From Desulfobulbaceae bacterium (lineage in GTDB: Bacteria > Desulfobacterota > Desulfobulbia > Desulfobulbales > Desulfurivibrionaceae), in assembly GCA_003517965.1 (NCBI GenBank), contig DOZO01000069.1, forward strand, positions 9,445-31,190: 21,746 nucleotides of DNA, given 5' to 3'. Of this stretch, positions 1-8,491 are shown piece after piece (the first letter of the stretch is position 1; the number at the start of each line of letters is the position of its first letter). The position numbers and the translations under genes are program-made. Below the pieces are notes generated by a model that did no database searches, had not been told where the DNA came from, and saw only the letters and a list, made by a program, of their open reading frames with translations.

Positions 1-1050
1 GTGGGCGAGGGTGAGCAAACCATTCTGGAATTGGTCGATGCCCTAAAACATGGCACGGAAACGCGAGGGATTCCTGGACTGTTAACCAAAGCCAAAAAAC
101 AGGTCTCCCAATTGACCCCCCGGAAACGAGTCAATAACCTTGATAAGTTTCCCCACCCGGCAAGGGAACTCTTTCCGAATAGCCGATACAAAACATTACT
201 TGGGTTCAATCCCGTCACTTACATATTGACCTCACGGGGTTGCCCCTTTCAATGCACCTTCTGCGATCATGGCCTCTGGGGGAGAGAAACCACCTTTCAT
301 TCTCCCGAATGGATCATTGATGAAATACAACATTGTCTCGCCCAAGGCGCCCGGGAAATTTACATCTATGATGAAACATTCTCGTTAAACAAAGAACGGG
401 CCAAAACCATCTGCAAATTGATCATTGAAAAGAACATCAAATTTTCCTGGGTTGTCAGTTCCAGAGTCGACACCGTTGACCGTGAACTTATCGAACTTTT
501 GAAACAGGCGGGATGCAGACAGATTCGCTTTGGAGTGGAATCCGGACTTGATAAAAACCTTCAAACAATAGGCAAAAACATCACCATAAAAAAGGTACGA
601 CACACATTCGACCTGTGCGATCAAGTCGGAATCGACACCTATGCCTATTTCATGATCGGCCTGCCGTCAGAAACCCTGCAGGACATGGAAGAAACCATCA
701 ATTTCGCGATCCAGCTAAACCCTGGCTGGACAAATTTCAACATACTGACCATGAAGCCGGGAACGAAAGTTTACAGGCAGGCGGCACAGCAAGGACACCT
801 GCCACCCAACCTCTGGGAGGGCCTGCTCGATGGCACGGTTTCCGAGGAGGACTGCTTCTGGCCCACTCCAGGAGTGACCAAAACCGATTTGCTATCCATG
901 AAAAAAAAGGCCCATATACAATTCTACCTGCGAGCCGGTTTCATCAAAAAGAGGCTACATGAACTCTTCACAACCAACCGTTATCGCCTGTATCTCTCCG
1001 TCATACGCTCCATGCTCGGCAACTTCTTCACCCGCGCAGAAAAAAGCTAA
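1..1050 (+). CDS. B12-binding-type radical SAM protein, 5' partial
   Basis: The reading frame is open from the first base, and its first residues (GEGE followed by a helix) match the end of a B12-binding domain, so the true start and most of that domain lie before the window; the GTG at base 1 is just an internal valine codon. The radical SAM 4Fe-4S motif CxxxCxxC is at visible residues 81, 85 and 88 (SRGCPFQCTFC). It is followed by the usual barrel motifs: a YDETF segment, a GVESG segment near residue 178 and FMIGLPSE near residue 217. Enzymes of this architecture often methylate unactivated carbon or phosphorus or do other radical chemistry; the substrate here cannot be read. It is the first of three such enzymes in the window. 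The next gene starts 4 bases after its stop, so the two are probably co-transcribed. Family is secure, reaction unknown. Confidence 0.9.
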   Translation: MGEGEQTILELVDALKHGTETRGIPGLLTKAKKQVSQLTPRKRVNNLDKFPHPARELFPNSRYKTLLGFNPVTYILTSRGCPFQCTFCDHGLWGRETTFHSPEWIIDEIQHCLAQGAREIYIYDETFSLNKERAKTICKLIIEKNIKFSWVVSSRVDTVDRELIELLKQAGCRQIRFGVESGLDKNLQTIGKNITIKKVRHTFDLCDQVGIDTYAYFMIGLPSETLQDMEETINFAIQLNPGWTNFNILTMKPGTKVYRQAAQQGHLPPNLWEGLLDGTVSEEDCFWPTPGVTKTDLLSMKKKAHIQFYLRAGFIKKRLHELFTTNRYRLYLSVIRSMLGNFFTRAEKS

Positions 1051-1054
1051 CTTT

Positions 1055-1954
1055 ATGATAGGTAAAACCGTTTCCAAACTTCATACTTTACTCAATTACA
1101 AACGGGGGAACACCTGTCTCCGTTCCATGCCGCCCAGCCTCTGGATTGAACCGACCAATGCCTGCAACCTCAGATGCAAGATGTGCTTTCAAAGCAATGG
1201 CATGAGTCGACAACAGGGCTTTATGGATATGACGCTATACAAAAATATCATCGATACAACTCACAGATTTGTTGACCGGATCAATCTCTATCTGGCCGGG
1301 GAACCCTTTCTGCACCCCCGCATCTTTGATATGATCCGCCATGCCAAGAAATACAATCTCAAAGTCCGAATCCACACCAATGCCACGTTGCTCACCAAAG
1401 ACAGATGCCATGAGATTATCAGTTCAGGACTGGATATTCTATCGTTGTCTTTCGACGCGATTTCTCCGCAATATTATGAAGAAACCCGGAAAGGCGCCAA
1501 ATTCGATCAAACGTTAGCAAACATCCGGTACCTGCTGCAGCACAAAATAGAGAGCCAGAGCAAGTCTCCATATACAATTATCGAAATCATTGAGAATGAA
1601 CACACCGCCGACCATATACAAACATTCATCAAACAATACCAAGACCTGCCGGTGGACAAATTCAACATCGCCAGACACCATTCCTGGGGAGGAAGGTTTT
1701 TGTCCGGTACAAAAGAAGCCAAAGCCCTCCCAGCCTGCCAATACCTGTGGAACTCATTGTCCATTTTATGGGATGGCACCGTTGTTCCCTGTTGTCTCGA
1801 TTTCGATGCGAAGTGCGTACTGGGAAATATCCGTGACCAAAGCCTTGCAACCATTTGGAACAACACCACCATCAGGGAAATGAGAGAAAAACAAACGCAA
1901 CACAAGCGGGTGGCCATTGCTCTTTGCAAAGGCTGCGACAAGGCGGAATTTTGA
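1055..1954 (+). CDS. Radical SAM/SPASM-domain protein
   Basis: The open frame extends upstream to 959, but that would overlap the previous gene by about 90 bases. ATG 1055 lies 4 bases after its stop and gives a 299-residue protein that begins shortly before the conserved region, so I chose it. Residues 37, 41 and 44 form the CxxxCxxC cluster motif (ACNLRCKMC), followed by a LAGEPFLHP segment typical of MoaA-like radical SAM enzymes. The C-terminal third has a SPASM-like cysteine set: ACQYLW, then DGTVVPCCLD, an isolated Cys, and CKGC at the end, which would bind one or two auxiliary Fe-S clusters. The family includes peptide-maturing enzymes, sugar dehydrogenases and other redox radical enzymes. 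No precursor peptide is visible nearby, so a role in sugar modification fits the context better. That role is inference. Confidence 0.88.
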   Translation: MIGKTVSKLHTLLNYKRGNTCLRSMPPSLWIEPTNACNLRCKMCFQSNGMSRQQGFMDMTLYKNIIDTTHRFVDRINLYLAGEPFLHPRIFDMIRHAKKYNLKVRIHTNATLLTKDRCHEIISSGLDILSLSFDAISPQYYEETRKGAKFDQTLANIRYLLQHKIESQSKSPYTIIEIIENEHTADHIQTFIKQYQDLPVDKFNIARHHSWGGRFLSGTKEAKALPACQYLWNSLSILWDGTVVPCCLDFDAKCVLGNIRDQSLATIWNNTTIREMREKQTQHKRVAIALCKGCDKAEF

Positions 1955-1965
1955 GAACCGGTCAC

Positions 1966-3174
1966 ATGGGAAGCATGACCCAGCATATCGACCATAGGAC
2001 ATTTATCGCTACCGACCCACTCGTGGACGCTCAGATCAAAGGATTCCTGCGCACCATCTGCACCGCCATAGCCAAATCCTTTCGCGGGGTGCAATCAATC
2101 ATCCTCTATGGCAGTTTTGCCCGGGGGGATGCCTGCTTTTCCCATATCAAACATGGTGAAATAGTATATGGCAGCGACCTTGACATCCTGGTCCATACAC
2201 TCTACCCCTATCCAAAACTCTTACAGCGTAGCCTGCCATCAGAAATACGGCAAATAACAAAAATCATTCCAGTGGACCTCCACTTCACGAGAAAACTGCC
2301 AGGAACACAAAAACGATTATTGAAAGACCACTTCGACATCCTGCATGCGGGGAAAACTATCTATGGCAAGGATGCCTGTGACGCAACCCTGATAACCGGC
2401 AAGCAACTGCATACTTCAGAAGGGTTACGGCTCATTTTCAACAGGATGTACACCCACTTTTTATTTTCCCACCAGAACACCGGCATAAACCAGGAAACCC
2501 ACACTGAACTGGCTGCAAAGAAATCTGCAAAAATCATTCTGGACTGTTGCCAGGCCCTGCACATACTCAGCAAACGATACGATGGCCAGACACTCTCTAC
2601 CTTCAACAGGGTTATCGAACACATCAATACCGACCATCCCTCATTGCTCACGGCACAACCATCATTTATCGATGATGTCCGTTGGGCCAAGAATGTGCTG
2701 ACCAACACGGCGAAAGAAGCTGCCGCAGGAACGGACGGCTTAACCAGGGCGGCAGAAACCCTTGCCGCATGTGCACGATATCTGCTGCGAGAAGTATATG
2801 AAATAACAGATACGGAAACAGATGGGATAACACATAATTTTCTGCAATATCATTCAAAAATACATGCTATCAGCATGCTGCACTACAACCTGCGACTCCT
2901 GATAAAACAACACAAGATATACCTGCCGGCACTCAAGACCTTTTTCATACCTGCTTGTTATTATTGGTATTGCGCCCTGCTGCATATTTATAACTGCCAT
3001 GGGGAAACATCTGTACCCACAAACGACCAAATGACCCTAGCCCTACTACAGTTAAAAAAAGTCTATCCCGTTTCTGACAGCAAGCTTAGATGTGCCCGAG
3101 AACGGAGCGCGCTCGATGACTATCTCCTGCAAATACTCGCGGAAACCGCTACCGCATCTCTGCAAATCGTTTAA
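1966..3174 (+). CDS. Nucleotidyltransferase-domain protein with helical C-terminal region
   Basis: Starting at ATG 1966 (ATG 1975, preceded by GGGAAG, is an equally possible start) gives 402 residues; longer versions would overlap the previous gene. Residues 45-75 show a polymerase-beta-like nucleotidyltransferase core: ILYGSFARG, then SDLDILV with the metal-binding Asp pair at about 71 and 73, and a third carboxylate in VDLHF near 104. The gap between the Gly-Ser and the first Asp is about 20 residues, longer than the usual 9-13, because of a small insertion (around HIKHGEIV). The remaining 280 residues look alpha-helical and match no domain I recognise. Such proteins transfer a nucleotide to a protein, RNA, antibiotic or metabolite. 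Within this operon, activation of a sugar or phosphate intermediate is possible but unproven. The fold is fairly sure; the substrate is unknown. Confidence 0.75.
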   Translation: MGSMTQHIDHRTFIATDPLVDAQIKGFLRTICTAIAKSFRGVQSIILYGSFARGDACFSHIKHGEIVYGSDLDILVHTLYPYPKLLQRSLPSEIRQITKIIPVDLHFTRKLPGTQKRLLKDHFDILHAGKTIYGKDACDATLITGKQLHTSEGLRLIFNRMYTHFLFSHQNTGINQETHTELAAKKSAKIILDCCQALHILSKRYDGQTLSTFNRVIEHINTDHPSLLTAQPSFIDDVRWAKNVLTNTAKEAAAGTDGLTRAAETLAACARYLLREVYEITDTETDGITHNFLQYHSKIHAISMLHYNLRLLIKQHKIYLPALKTFFIPACYYWYCALLHIYNCHGETSVPTNDQMTLALLQLKKVYPVSDSKLRCARERSALDDYLLQILAETATASLQIV

Positions 3175-3225
3175 TAAACTCATGAGAGTCAGGCCACCAT
3201 CCAACTATCCTCTTTCGGTAACCCT

Positions 3226-4026
3226 ATGCTCGAAGCCATAAAAAAATTAATCACAAATCCCAAAAAATATATCCCTATGGCCATCAAAATGGCCCCCCAA
3301 CCCCTGTATTACCTTTTTAGAAGGACACCGTTTTTTATGCAAAGCCAGATGGACATCCATCCTCGATCCCGGTGGTACAAACCCGATTTCACAGAATTTG
3401 CCGGTGGCTTCCAGATAATGGGCGAAACGCAGACCCGCCAGATCTGCAACCTGGAACCCTGGGACAACACCCGGCGAGACATGCTGCTTCTTTTGCTGCG
3501 CACTATCATTACCAACAATATTGCCGGAGATTTCGCCGAATTAGGAGTATACAAAGGATTTTCCGCCAAATTGATTCACTACTATGTACCAGAACGTACC
3601 CTCCACCTGTTCGACACCTTTGAGGGTTTTACCAAGGACTGCATCAACACGGAAAAGAACCATACCGGACATGCCGTCCCTGGCCATTATTTTTCCGATA
3701 CCTGCTTACCGGAAGTCCAACAATACATAGCCCCCATGAACACCAATATTCACTTCCATCCCGGAGTATTCCCGGCAAGTATCCCGTCGGATTTTTTTGA
3801 CAAAAAATTTGCCTTTGCTCACCTGGACGCCGACCTCTATGAACCAACAAAGGCGGCACTGACTTTCTTTTATCCACGAATGACAGCAAACGGCCTGCTG
3901 GTCATCCATGACTATAACTCCTGGCAAGGCGCCAGAAAGGCCGTGGATGAATTTTTCATTGATAAATTAGAAACCCCCATCCCAATGCCGGACAAATGCG
4001 GTTCCGCGCTGATCATAAAAGGGTGA
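3226..4026 (+). CDS. TylF/MycF-like macrocin O-methyltransferase family protein
   Basis: This 266-residue protein has the TylF signature: SAM-binding motif GDFAELGVYKGFSAKL near residue 105, FDTFEGF shortly after, the metal-binding HLDADLYEPT near residue 203, and VIHDYNS with GARKAVDEFF near the end. TylF and MycF are Mg2+-dependent O-methyltransferases that act on deoxysugar hydroxyls of macrolides, and relatives are common in polysaccharide and glycan clusters. A sugar O-methylation during flagellar glycan synthesis is therefore the likely role. It is soluble, with no signal peptide. The N-terminal 60 residues are rich in basic and aromatic residues and are typical extra sequence for bacterial members. 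The gene follows the nucleotidyltransferase after 51 bases and ends 3 bases before the next start. Confidence 0.9.
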   Translation: MLEAIKKLITNPKKYIPMAIKMAPQPLYYLFRRTPFFMQSQMDIHPRSRWYKPDFTEFAGGFQIMGETQTRQICNLEPWDNTRRDMLLLLLRTIITNNIAGDFAELGVYKGFSAKLIHYYVPERTLHLFDTFEGFTKDCINTEKNHTGHAVPGHYFSDTCLPEVQQYIAPMNTNIHFHPGVFPASIPSDFFDKKFAFAHLDADLYEPTKAALTFFYPRMTANGLLVIHDYNSWQGARKAVDEFFIDKLETPIPMPDKCGSALIIKG

Positions 4027-4029
4027 AAC

Positions 4030-5607
4030 ATGACGCCAACAAACAACCACACATCTGCAAAAGTAATTCTCATTCAACCAACCTTTTCGGAACACATCTA
4101 TGCCTTGGACGAACTCACTCCTCCCATGGCATTGTTGCAACTGGCGGCGGCCATAATCCCCCATGGCTTTGAACCAATTATTATCAACCAGCAAACGGAT
4201 ACAAACTGGAAAGAAACACTGCTTAATGAACTCAAGAACAATCCGGTCTGCGTCGGGATCACCGCGCTCACCGGGTTACAGATCTATTTTGCCGTGCAAG
4301 CAGCAAAGCTCGTCAAAGAGCATAGCACGGTTCCAGTGGTATGGGGGGGAATCCATGCGACCATGGTGCCGGAACACACTATTCAAAACAAATATGTTGA
4401 TTATGTTCTGACCGATGAAGCCGAAGAAAGCTTTCCCGCCTTTGTCAAAGCACTGGCCAACCAGGAACCCCTCCAGGGTATACCTGGCCTGGTTACCATG
4501 GATGACACAGGCGCCGTGGTTGTCGTCCCCCAGAATACCCCTCCTGATCTGGAAAAGATACCATCGACCCCTTTTGAACTTGACGCCCTGTTCAACCGGA
4601 CGAAGAACCCCAGGCTGACGATCATCACCAGCAGGGGGTGCCCCCACCGCTGTGCCTTTTGCTTTAACAATTTCTATTACAAACGCCGCTGGCGAGCCAT
4701 GTCAGCAGACCATGTACTGCACCTCATTGATCATTATCTTGAAACCTACGGGCCAGAAAGCAGATATGCCAAGAAACCGACGATCAGTTTCGGTACCGAA
4801 TCGAACTTCTTTGTCTCCGCCAAGCGGGTGGATCAAATCTGCCAAGGATTGCTGGATCGGAAAATAAAGGTCACCTGGGAGGGTGTCAGCTGTAGGGTCG
4901 ACTATCACAAGCAAATCAAAGAAAGCACACTGAAAAAACTCAAAGCCCTGGGATGCGACCGCCTGTTGACTGGTGTTGAAGGCGGCAACCAACAAATGCT
5001 CGATCGGATCAAGAAAGACATTAAGATTAAAGATGTATTCCTGATGGGTGAAAAACTTGTTGCCTGCGGCATCAAATTCCACACTTCATTCATCATGGGA
5101 CTGCCGGGAGAAACCGAACAGGACCGAATGGCAATTGTTGATCTGATCAGCAGCCTCCGCAGCCGCTTTGGTAGCATGCACACCTACAGCATTTTCAGCT
5201 ATGCCCCGTTCCCCGGCACGGATCTCTGGGAGGAGGGCCTGAAACTGGGCTACAAACCACCCGCCAAACTGACCGACTGGGTAAAGGCGGAAGCACGTTT
5301 TCCGCAACAAGTCCCCTGGCTGAATGACACCGAAAGAGTCCACATCCAAAGATTGCGGGAACTGGCGTTAATCGGCGGCGTGTACTGCGACAATTCGCTG
5401 GCCGGGAAAATATACGGCGCCTTCGGGAAATGGGGAACATATCGTCTCCAAAAGCACTTTTTTGGACCGGTCCCTGAAGTGCGGCTCCAGACTTTTCTCA
5501 ATGACATCTACAACCTGATAATCCGGGGCAAAAGAAGAAAATACCAGACCTTTCATCATGATCCGATGCACGACAAAATCGACCAACTCCTATCTGAACT
5601 TGAATGA
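4030..5607 (+). CDS. B12-binding radical SAM protein (full length)
   Basis: This is a complete 525-residue B12-type radical SAM enzyme. Residues 10-150 form a Rossmann-like cobalamin-binding domain (KVILIQP at the start, WGGIHAT near 105, YVLTDEAEESFPAFV near 125-140). As in most of these enzymes there is no DxHxxG cobalamin motif. The radical SAM domain begins with TSRGCPHRCAFC, with cluster cysteines at 204, 208 and 211, and continues with GTESNFF, GVEGGN and FIMGLPGE. About 130 C-terminal residues are left after the barrel. Class B radical SAM methylases (for example Fom3-, GenK- and PhpK-like enzymes) share this layout, so methylation of carbon or phosphorus on a sugar is a reasonable guess, but dehydratase or cyclase roles also exist. 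Its stop overlaps the next start in ATGA, implying translational coupling. Confidence 0.92.
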   Translation: MTPTNNHTSAKVILIQPTFSEHIYALDELTPPMALLQLAAAIIPHGFEPIIINQQTDTNWKETLLNELKNNPVCVGITALTGLQIYFAVQAAKLVKEHSTVPVVWGGIHATMVPEHTIQNKYVDYVLTDEAEESFPAFVKALANQEPLQGIPGLVTMDDTGAVVVVPQNTPPDLEKIPSTPFELDALFNRTKNPRLTIITSRGCPHRCAFCFNNFYYKRRWRAMSADHVLHLIDHYLETYGPESRYAKKPTISFGTESNFFVSAKRVDQICQGLLDRKIKVTWEGVSCRVDYHKQIKESTLKKLKALGCDRLLTGVEGGNQQMLDRIKKDIKIKDVFLMGEKLVACGIKFHTSFIMGLPGETEQDRMAIVDLISSLRSRFGSMHTYSIFSYAPFPGTDLWEEGLKLGYKPPAKLTDWVKAEARFPQQVPWLNDTERVHIQRLRELALIGGVYCDNSLAGKIYGAFGKWGTYRLQKHFFGPVPEVRLQTFLNDIYNLIIRGKRRKYQTFHHDPMHDKIDQLLSELE

Positions 5608-6800
5608 AAGCAACGGCACACCCAACTCCATTAGTGCATATCATTCTTGATGGATTCGATGCGTGCTATCTTCGCTCAGCGCCATTTCTTGCAAAACATA
5701 TTGGCCAAGGTGGCGCACGCCCCATGGTGATCCCTTCCCCATTTGGAGTAAGGGGGATGATCTTTTCTGGAACACTTCCTGCTCAAAATAAAGATTTCAC
5801 CGATCTCTGGCGGGATTCGGATACCAGCAGATTAAGGTTTCTCCATTTTCTCTTCAAATCCTCACAACCGCTCTCACATCACAACCGCTGGTTAATCAAA
5901 CTCATTGTACGATTGCTCAGCGGAGAACCTTGCCGAATCCCGAAACATCTACCAACACGGTATCTCCCCTTTTTTGACAGTCCCAGAGTTGCCCGCAGGT
6001 TCTCATCCTTTAAGGATAAAGGCAGTCCGCCTACATTGATTGACCATCTTAGAGACAACCGCATTCCCTTTCAATATTTCGGCCCGCCCTTTACCTCCTT
6101 CTGGAGCAAGCCCCTGTCGCAACTTGCCCAGGCGATCAAACCCAAAAGCAAATATGTTTTAGCCCATGTCGTTACACCAGACATTTACGGCCATCAATTT
6201 GGGCCGAAAGCGGACAAAACAGAGGCTCTCATCCAGGAGATCGACAGCCAAATCCAATTGCTCTGCAAAAATATCCGCTCTCAGTTTCCCCATGCGGCGC
6301 TGATCATTCATTCCGACCATGGCATGAGTCAGGTTAAAAACTCCATTGATTTTGAGAGTAAAATTAAACAATGGCCCCTCACAGCCGGCATCGACTTTGA
6401 CTATTTTCTTGACTCTACCATGGCACGATTCTGGTTACTCAACCGAGACAAACATGAGATGCTCATCGAATGGATACAAAAGGATTTGGTCGAATCGAAG
6501 CTGCTTGACGATCATTCTCTGAAAAAATACGGCATGGCAGGACTCGATCCCCGATTTGGCGATTTCTTCGCCATAGTCCCGGAAGGCACAATCATTTCCC
6601 CTAATTTTTACCAGGCAAAACCGGTCAATGGCATGCATGGATATGGTGTTGAGTCTTCCAGGGGAATCCTTGCCTGGTCCGGAATCAGCCCCCATGAAAC
6701 TATCCAAAAAGAGATTTCATTGGTTGATATTTACCCCACCGTCACCAGTCTTCTGGGAATAACTCCCCACCCAAATACAGTAGGTAATCCCATCTTTTAG
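5604..6800 (+). CDS. Type I phosphodiesterase / nucleotide pyrophosphatase-like protein (alkaline phosphatase fold)
   Basis: The 398-residue protein has the two-metal site of the alkaline phosphatase superfamily: Asp16 (IILDGFDA), Asp193 and His197 (PDIYGHQFG), Asp238 and His239 (HSDHGMS) and His345 (GMHGYG). The segment that normally carries the Thr or Ser nucleophile (residues 44-57, before SGTLPAQN) has no Thr in the usual place; Ser45 is the only nearby hydroxyl, so the nucleophile is uncertain. There is no signal peptide or membrane segment, so it is probably cytoplasmic, whereas many NPP-type enzymes are exported. Family members hydrolyse phosphodiesters or transfer phospho-groups. In a glycan operon it could trim or transfer a phosphate-linked substituent, or recycle nucleotide sugars. 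The start is fixed by the 4-base ATGA overlap with the preceding radical SAM gene. Confidence 0.85.
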   Translation: MKATAHPTPLVHIILDGFDACYLRSAPFLAKHIGQGGARPMVIPSPFGVRGMIFSGTLPAQNKDFTDLWRDSDTSRLRFLHFLFKSSQPLSHHNRWLIKLIVRLLSGEPCRIPKHLPTRYLPFFDSPRVARRFSSFKDKGSPPTLIDHLRDNRIPFQYFGPPFTSFWSKPLSQLAQAIKPKSKYVLAHVVTPDIYGHQFGPKADKTEALIQEIDSQIQLLCKNIRSQFPHAALIIHSDHGMSQVKNSIDFESKIKQWPLTAGIDFDYFLDSTMARFWLLNRDKHEMLIEWIQKDLVESKLLDDHSLKKYGMAGLDPRFGDFFAIVPEGTIISPNFYQAKPVNGMHGYGVESSRGILAWSGISPHETIQKEISLVDIYPTVTSLLGITPHPNTVGNPIF

Positions 6801-6839
6801 GCTTAACCAATCTCCCCCATTTTCGTCATCGATATATCC

Positions 6840-8471
6840 ATGAACACAGAACACCTCACCATTATTGGCGCGATTGCCCTGTTTATAGTTGTGCACATTC
6901 CTCTCTGGAGACACTTCCATTCGCCATATAGGCACGGTGGCATCCTTCATTTAGCCATCAAATACAGTCAGAGCGGTACACTTCTATCAAACTTTGACTT
7001 TTATCCATCTTGGCGGAAACATCCTTTACAGGTCTCAGAATATCAAGGGTTCATCAAAACCCTCGGCATATTCCTCCGTTTCTCAAGATTGCAACCAATG
7101 ACCGGGGCACTGGTACTCCAATGCATTTTCACCATCATAATGGCTCTCTGCTTGCAATCCATCATGCCGCCATCCCTACAATGGCTCGCATTTGCTGCGG
7201 TAGCCTGCTGTCTCGCCCCGCTTTATCTCAGCATAACCATCATGCCCGACATGTACCTGATGACCGCCATCAGCGTTGTCCTTACCCTGATCCACCACCA
7301 GAATATGCTCCCCTCTCCGGTGCTTGCCATCCTCCTCGGTCTTTCTGCCTGGCTTGGCATCCGGATCAAATCATCGGGGTTCATTCTGGCATTTTGCATC
7401 TGCTGCGTTTTACCCTTTCTTCGATTGGAGACCGGGTTCTCCCTGCTCACGGTCGCGCTTGCACTTTGCCCCTTCATTATCGATATTCTACTGGGTCGGG
7501 AAAACATGATCCTGCAGTTGCTCCATCGCCAACAAAAATACTTTGGATTTTCTGTCACTGACGAACAAAGAGACACCCCTCCAGAGGTATTATCAGAAAG
7601 GAACATCTTCGAGCGACTCCATGGAATTATTCGACTTGCCGTAAACGGTATTGCAATAGCGCTGACTCCCTGGGCCCGTTTCGGCTTCTACAGATCAAAC
7701 GGCCTCATATACCTGACAGGATTTGCTGGGATTATCACCTATTACTCCCAGTCCCAAAGTCACAGCACCCAACCAATGTATATTTTCATGATGATCTACC
7801 TTTGCGCCTTTCTTTTTTTTCACGCCCAATTACGAAGGTACTTTCATTTTGCCAGCAGGGCCGGGGCCACTCTATTCCCTATCTGGCTGGTCTTTAGCGC
7901 CATTTTGTTCACACACCTACAGCAAATCGGCACACCCCTGATCTTCTTATTTCTTGGCATAGAAGGCTCCAAATCTGCAATCGCATTCTTTTCCACACCC
8001 CCCAAAAGCATCTATTTCGAACCGCCGCTGGCTGCTCCGCTGCATGGCGAAAAAACGATTGACCTGTTACGCAACCTATTGCAGCACGGAGATCTTCTAA
8101 TGCTCACATACCAAGACCTGAACTCTTTTGGAATCGCTTTACAGCACTGGCAAATCGCGATAGAGTTAGAAAAAACAACCACACAAACAATGTGCCAGTA
8201 CATCGATTACTATCGGTATGATCAGCGATACAGGAAGATCTATCTGATTCTCCCCCCCGACAGGCATCTCTTCCTCGACAAGAACCTCACCCCACACTTC
8301 ATCGAAGAAGATCCCCTGGCCAACAGATTTACTGAAATTCACCAAGGCGAAGATTTACATGGCTACCGGATATTCGAAGCGTGTCGCCCATCCCGGTATG
8401 CTGATTTAACCCGCTATGAAACAATGACCCCGGATCAACTGAAAAATAACCCCATAATCTTCAATTCATAA
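6840..8471 (+). CDS. Multi-pass membrane protein with soluble C-terminal domain, possibly GT-C-like
   Basis: I do not recognise this 543-residue protein with confidence. About ten to twelve hydrophobic segments span residues 7-24, 88-217 (several helices) and 262-385, with a polar, aromatic-rich loop at about 25-85 and a second loop at 220-260. Residues 386-543 are hydrophilic and probably face one side of the membrane. A PDMY motif at the end of one helix and an RRYFHF segment before another recall the architecture of PMT-like GT-C glycosyltransferases, which use lipid-linked donors, but the match is weak. No classical acidic motif in the first loop is obvious. It could alternatively be a transporter or an acceptor-binding membrane protein. 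It starts 39 bases after the phosphodiesterase gene with no clear ribosome-binding site. Confidence 0.65.
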   Translation: MNTEHLTIIGAIALFIVVHIPLWRHFHSPYRHGGILHLAIKYSQSGTLLSNFDFYPSWRKHPLQVSEYQGFIKTLGIFLRFSRLQPMTGALVLQCIFTIIMALCLQSIMPPSLQWLAFAAVACCLAPLYLSITIMPDMYLMTAISVVLTLIHHQNMLPSPVLAILLGLSAWLGIRIKSSGFILAFCICCVLPFLRLETGFSLLTVALALCPFIIDILLGRENMILQLLHRQQKYFGFSVTDEQRDTPPEVLSERNIFERLHGIIRLAVNGIAIALTPWARFGFYRSNGLIYLTGFAGIITYYSQSQSHSTQPMYIFMMIYLCAFLFFHAQLRRYFHFASRAGATLFPIWLVFSAILFTHLQQIGTPLIFLFLGIEGSKSAIAFFSTPPKSIYFEPPLAAPLHGEKTIDLLRNLLQHGDLLMLTYQDLNSFGIALQHWQIAIELEKTTTQTMCQYIDYYRYDQRYRKIYLILPPDRHLFLDKNLTPHFIEEDPLANRFTEIHQGEDLHGYRIFEACRPSRYADLTRYETMTPDQLKNNPIIFNS

Positions 8472-8491
8472 TACAAACAAACAGATATTCC

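Noticed and set aside
959..1054. Upstream extension of the radical SAM/SPASM gene to ATG 959
   Set aside because: It would overlap the previous gene by about 90 bases and add a low-complexity leader; ATG 1055 gives the normal family start.
1055..1954. RiPP (modified peptide) biosynthesis based on the SPASM protein
   Set aside because: No small precursor peptide gene, protease or exporter is seen nearby, and all neighbours are glycan-type genes.
1855..1965. Longer start of the nucleotidyltransferase gene
   Set aside because: It overlaps the SPASM cysteine region of the preceding gene, and the added residues show no family resemblance.
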